Shown here piece by piece: positions 25,540-28,534 of a stretch of DNA of 28,534 nt (position 1 is its first letter; each line of letters starts with the position of its first letter). Location: the NCBI GenBank assembly GCA_900550815.1, contig URTW01000002.1:1-28534 (forward strand), given 5' to 3'. Source of the DNA: an uncultured Collinsella sp. (GTDB taxonomy: Bacteria; Actinomycetota; Coriobacteriia; Coriobacteriales; Coriobacteriaceae). The notes beneath the pieces were generated by a model, which did not search any database, was not told where the DNA came from, and was given only the letters and a program-made list of their open reading frames with translations. The position numbers and the translations under genes are program-made.

Positions 25540-27027
25540 TTAGACGACCAGCAATCTCATCAGGCTTTCACCTTGAATAGTTTCCCAGCCAATCTGCGTG
25601 ACTGCCTCCGACAGCTGTCTATCATGCGTAACCAACAGTAACGCGCCAGAGAAACCGCTCAGCATTTCCTGCAGCGCCTCAATAGAGCCCACATCAAGAT
25701 GATTCGTAGGCTCGTCGAGTACGAGGAAGTTGGGATTCGTAACAAGCTGTTCAGCAAGCATGAGTTTGCGGAGTTCGCCAGGACTCAAATCGTCGCCATC
25801 GAGCAGTCTGTCAGGGTCGGAGTTCAACCGCGCCACGATGGAGAGGATGCGACCTTTCGTCTCCTGGTCCTGGTCTCGGAGATGCCTCAGGGCTCGCTCG
25901 CGTTCCTCTGGCCCGACGTCCTGGGGAACGTACGCAACTTTGACATTATCAGGAACAGATTCGATGATGCTTCGTACCACCAGGCTCTTTCCCGTTCCGT
26001 TCGCACCGGTCAGCACCACGTGATCCGTTGGTGAGATCCAGAGCTCCGGCACATCTATCGAGAACTCGCCAGCAGACAGTCGCGATGCCTCCAAGTGCGC
26101 CACGCAACTTGAGCGTGCAGTGACGCCGAACTCGCCGATACGATGGTCGTATCTTTTCGAGACGGTTTTCTTGGAAAGCTCTGCCTCGGCCTTTGCGAGC
26201 CGTCCGCTCATTTTGGACGAGAGCCTCCCTGCAACGCCGTCCTTGCCAGAGACTATGGCGCGTCCGATCTTCTCGCGAGCGTCGCTGTCTTTTTTGCTCA
26301 AACCGCGCTTGCTTCGCTTGCCCTTCTGACGTGCCGCCTCTTCGCTCCTGCGCTGGGCTTCTGCCTTCAGGCGCTTCGCTTCACGAGAGGCTTGCTCGCG
26401 ATCCCTCATCGCAGAGGCGCGTTCGCTCGCCGCTTGGTCGCTTGCCTTTGAGTACCCGCCGGGGCGCATGGTCCAACGCGCGCCCTCGCACATGAGGCTC
26501 TGGCCCACAAGGCTATCGAGCAGGTCTCTATCGTGCGAGATGAGGATGCCGATGCCGCTGAAGGAGGCCAGCGCCTCCTTCACGATGTCGCGCGTGGCGG
26601 CATCGAGGTCGTTGGTCGGCTCGTCCATGATGAGGATATCTGGTTGTGCATAGAGGGCGCATGCGATTTGGATCCGCTTCTGTTGACCGCCCGAGAGCGT
26701 GTCGTAGCGCCAGAACCAGTCGTCTTCGATGCGGAGCAGTGCCCTTGCCCGTTGCGCCTCCTTGCCCCAATCCGATGCGAGATCGAAGAGATCGTCCGGT
26801 TCCTGCGTCGAGTCTTGCTGGCAATACGACGCGAACAGACTCGGGCTCACTGTCCCGGAATCGGGTGTAATAGCGCGGGCGGCGATACGGGCGAGCGTGC
26901 TCTTCCCGCATCCGTTGTCGCCGATGATGCCCGTCCATCCCGATGGGAACGTGGCGCTGACGTCTTCGATGGCAGGCGATGCCGTACCGGGGTAGGTATA
27001 GCTGATGTGAGTGAGATTCAGTTGCAT
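25540..27027 (-). CDS. ABC-F family ATPase, probable ribosome-protection type
   Basis: A 495-residue protein with two ABC domains and no membrane segment. Domain 1 has Walker A GDNGCGKST at 36-44, signature LSGGQ at 111-115 and Walker B ILIMDEP at 131-137. A long charged linker (about 200-300, with KRSKRGLSKKDSDA) separates domain 2, with GANGTGKS, a degenerate signature LSPGE and FLVLDEPTNHLD. This layout fits ABC-F proteins that clear antibiotics such as lincosamides, streptogramins or pleuromutilins from the ribosome; the drug class cannot be told. ATG at 27027 follows AAAGGAG. A long leader with a hairpin over that site suggests induced translation. It is cargo of the element. Confidence 0.87.
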   Translation of the reverse strand: MQLNLTHISYTYPGTASPAIEDVSATFPSGWTGIIGDNGCGKSTLARIAARAITPDSGTVSPSLFASYCQQDSTQEPDDLFDLASDWGKEAQRARALLRIEDDWFWRYDTLSGGQQKRIQIACALYAQPDILIMDEPTNDLDAATRDIVKEALASFSGIGILISHDRDLLDSLVGQSLMCEGARWTMRPGGYSKASDQAASERASAMRDREQASREAKRLKAEAQRRSEEAARQKGKRSKRGLSKKDSDAREKIGRAIVSGKDGVAGRLSSKMSGRLAKAEAELSKKTVSKRYDHRIGEFGVTARSSCVAHLEASRLSAGEFSIDVPELWISPTDHVVLTGANGTGKSLVVRSIIESVPDNVKVAYVPQDVGPEERERALRHLRDQDQETKGRILSIVARLNSDPDRLLDGDDLSPGELRKLMLAEQLVTNPNFLVLDEPTNHLDVGSIEALQEMLSGFSGALLLVTHDRQLSEAVTQIGWETIQGESLMRLLVV

Positions 27028-27030
27028 GGC

Positions 27031-27051
27031 GAGCTCCTTTGAGAGGAGGTC
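27031..27051 (-). promoter_or_regulatory. Hairpin that can hide the ABC-F ribosome binding site
   Basis: On the minus strand CTCCT (27048-27044) pairs with AGGAG (27038-27034), which is the Shine-Dalgarno site of the ABC-F gene, across a 5-base loop. Flanking GA/TC can pair past a mismatch. The leader from the promoter is about 210 bases. An open frame in phase with the gene starts at 27168, and the tiny frame MKN lies at 27182-27171. Such leaders often mediate antibiotic-induced expression. Confidence 0.5.
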
Positions 27052-27244
27052 GCGCAGGGTCAGGCACGCGATGTATGGATTCGGAACGAGAAGACACTGA
27101 AGCGATGCGGCACCCTGAAGCGCGACCGGATGTACAGAGTGGTCGTATGGGGTACCCGAAACGGGCATCGCTAGTTCTTCATCTAACCTGACCTAACTCG
27201 AAGCGGCGCTTGCCAAAGGCCCCGCTGGATGATTGATATCTAGG

Positions 27245-27253
27245 ATTATAGCA
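27245..27253 (-). promoter_or_regulatory. Extended -10 promoter of the ABC-F gene
   Basis: TGCTATAAT on the minus strand is a perfect extended -10. The -35 region falls within the left arm and centre of the 40-bp dyad at 27261-27300, so a repressor bound there could act on this gene. Confidence 0.65.
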
Positions 27254-27260
27254 TGGTGAT

Positions 27261-27300
27261 GTACCACGAAAGCGTACATATCCGTACGTTTTCGTGGTAC
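27261..27300. promoter_or_regulatory. 40-bp dyad with central CGTAC-N6-GTACG (operator or partition site)
   Basis: Arms GTACCACGAAA (27261-27271) and TTTCGTGGTAC (27290-27300) pair perfectly, and share the same centre with CGTAC-ATATCC-GTACG (27273-27288). Only the pair 27272/27289 and the six central bases are unpaired. It lies between the ABC-F promoter and parA. Confidence 0.8.
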
Positions 27301-27409
27301 ACTCCGCTTGTCGGACAAATCTGTACGGTTTTGTCCCGACGCTCCGAGACTCGGGGCGCGCCGGACCGGATGCGGCGAGGCGCGCCCCACGCTAGAGAGG
27401 ACGCGACCC

Positions 27410-28174
27410 ATGCGCACGATAGCAATTTCCAACTACAAGGGCGGCGTCGGCAAGACGACGACCGCCGTGAACCTGGCGGCCATCTTCGCCGCCCGGGGCC
27501 TTCGGACCCTGCTCGTCGACCTCGACCCGCAGGCGTCTGCCACAGACTTCTTCGCCCTCTACGACCGGGCCGCCTCCGAGCGGCGCACCTCGGTCGAGCT
27601 GCTCTACGGCGGCGCCCCCGTGGAGGAGGGCGCCTACGCCGCCGGGGAGGGCCTCGACGTGGTGGCCTCGACCATCGACCTCGTCGACCAGAACGAGATG
27701 CTCCTGCGCGAGCAGCGCCTCAAGTTCGCCCTCGACGACGCCTCGGACTCCTACGACGTCTGCCTCATCGACTGCAGCCCCGTGATGCGCAGACTCGCCT
27801 TTAACGCCTACCTCGCCGCCGCGGAGGGCGGCATGGTCGTCATCCCCGTGAAGCTCGACTCCACCGTGATGCGCGGCACGGCGCTCACCGTGGAGGCGAC
27901 GCGCTCCATCGCCGACGCGCTGCGCATGCCCACGCCCCGCTGGAAGATACTGCGCACCTGCGTGCCCGGCCGCATGACCAACGCCGAGGCCACGGGCGCG
28001 GCCGTGCTCGACGGGTTCTTCCCGGGCGAGCAGTTCGAGACGGTCATACACGCGAGCAGCAAGGTCTGCGAGGGCAGCTGGCAGTGGAAGCCGGTGGCGG
28101 CCTTCGAGCCGGGGAGCCGCCCCGCGCGCGACTACGAGGCTCTCGCCGACGAGGTGTCCCGTGAGCTCGCCTAG
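27410..28174 (+). CDS. parA: ParA-family partition ATPase
   Basis: A 254-residue ATPase with the deviant Walker A KGGVGKTTT at 10-18, VDLDPQAS near 37-44 and LIDCSP near 122-127. It probably positions or stabilises the element together with the ParB encoded next. ATG at 27410 follows AGAGAGGACGCGACCC; the frame is open further upstream without homology. GC is about 70 percent, well above the cargo genes to its left. The 40-bp dyad upstream is a candidate operator. The gene overlaps parB by 14 bases. Confidence 0.93.
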   Translation: MRTIAISNYKGGVGKTTTAVNLAAIFAARGLRTLLVDLDPQASATDFFALYDRAASERRTSVELLYGGAPVEEGAYAAGEGLDVVASTIDLVDQNEMLLREQRLKFALDDASDSYDVCLIDCSPVMRRLAFNAYLAAAEGGMVVIPVKLDSTVMRGTALTVEATRSIADALRMPTPRWKILRTCVPGRMTNAEATGAAVLDGFFPGEQFETVIHASSKVCEGSWQWKPVAAFEPGSRPARDYEALADEVSRELA

Positions 28175-28534
28175 CCAGGTGGCCGCGGGCTTCACCATCA
28201 CGGGGCATCTCGACGGCGCGTCGCGCACCCGCGGGCGCTACCCGGTGTCCGAGATAGCGGTGGCCGACATCGCCGACCACCCGGCGAACGCCGCGTACTC
28301 CATGGACCCGGCCGGCATAGCCGAGCTCGCCGAGTCCATACGCGAGGACGGCCTCACCGACCTGCCGCTGGTGCGCAAGGTCGGCGACGGCTCGTGGCAG
28401 ATGGTCTCCGGGCACCGCCGCAAGGCCGCCTCCGCGCAGCTCGCCAAGGGCGCCCCCGCCTACGAGAGGATGCCCAGCCGCGTGAGAGAGGGCAGCGACG
28501 ACGAGCGGGCGGTGGCGCTGCGCCCCGCCGCGGC
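28161..28534 (+). CDS. parB: ParB-like partition protein, N-terminal part
   Basis: The first 124 codons of a ParB/Srx-fold protein; the rest lies beyond the window. The start is GTG at 28161, with GAGGTG four bases upstream, inside the end of parA, in the +1 frame. The ParB N-terminal nuclease-like motif set is visible: HPANAAYSMDPAGIAELAES, the DLPLVRK strand and VSGHRRKAA. The overlap with parA indicates coupled translation. GC is very high, as in parA. Confidence 0.85.
   Translation, partial: MSSPSQVAAGFTITGHLDGASRTRGRYPVSEIAVADIADHPANAAYSMDPAGIAELAESIREDGLTDLPLVRKVGDGSWQMVSGHRRKAASAQLAKGAPAYERMPSRVREGSDDERAVALRPAA

Overview
The window reads as a high-GC Gram-positive gut anaerobe of the Coriobacteriia, most like Collinsella. 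This rests on gene content (glycerol dehydrogenase, PTS with a family GH4 6-phospho-alpha-glucosidase, a ferredoxin-rich protein, YchF, GuaA), strong Shine-Dalgarno sites, and GC-rich codon use. It is an inference from sequence style, not from a marker gene. No rRNA, tRNA or CRISPR array was seen.

Chromosomal part (1-18357). A partial Mur ligase lies at the left edge: its N-terminus looks like MurT, but the sequence after the P-loop looks more like MurE. Two overlapping TPR-like paralogues follow on the minus strand. Next come an iron-dependent alcohol dehydrogenase, an intact glycerol dehydrogenase and a second gldA copy with an in-frame internal deletion, then a protein with four 4Fe-4S motifs. 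An alpha-glucoside locus follows: GntR regulator and zinc alcohol dehydrogenase on one side, PTS EIICB and GH4 6-phospho-alpha-glucosidase on the other, with GntR-type operators between. Then ychF, a small DUF1648 membrane protein, a divergent unknown gene/XRE pair around a 24-bp perfect palindrome, a short AT-rich repeat element, an L-asparaginase gene broken by one in-frame TAA, and guaA.

Mobile part (about 18346-28534, running off the right edge). An integrative element appears to start at the 3' end of guaA. Its left end holds seven GGGAGTAA-type repeats in both orientations, then an XRE regulator, a divergent xis-int operon (tyrosine recombinase) and a MobC-like ribbon-helix-helix gene. 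An oppositely oriented cargo block follows: a DUF262/DUF1524 (GmrSD-like) protein, an IS1595-type insertion sequence with 22-bp inverted repeats, a DUF4238 protein, and an ABC-F ATPase with a leader that can hide its ribosome binding site. Very GC-rich parA and parB (cut by the window end) follow.

The most interesting signals are regulatory. A motif CGTAC-N6-GTACG occurs three times between the XRE gene and xis-int, placed in the spacers of both divergent promoters, and a fourth time 7.8 kb away, at the centre of a 40-bp dyad between the ABC-F gene and parA. This suggests that one element-encoded repressor links excision, partition and cargo expression. The IS appears to have split a DUF4238-DUF262 operon that could be a two-gene defence module.
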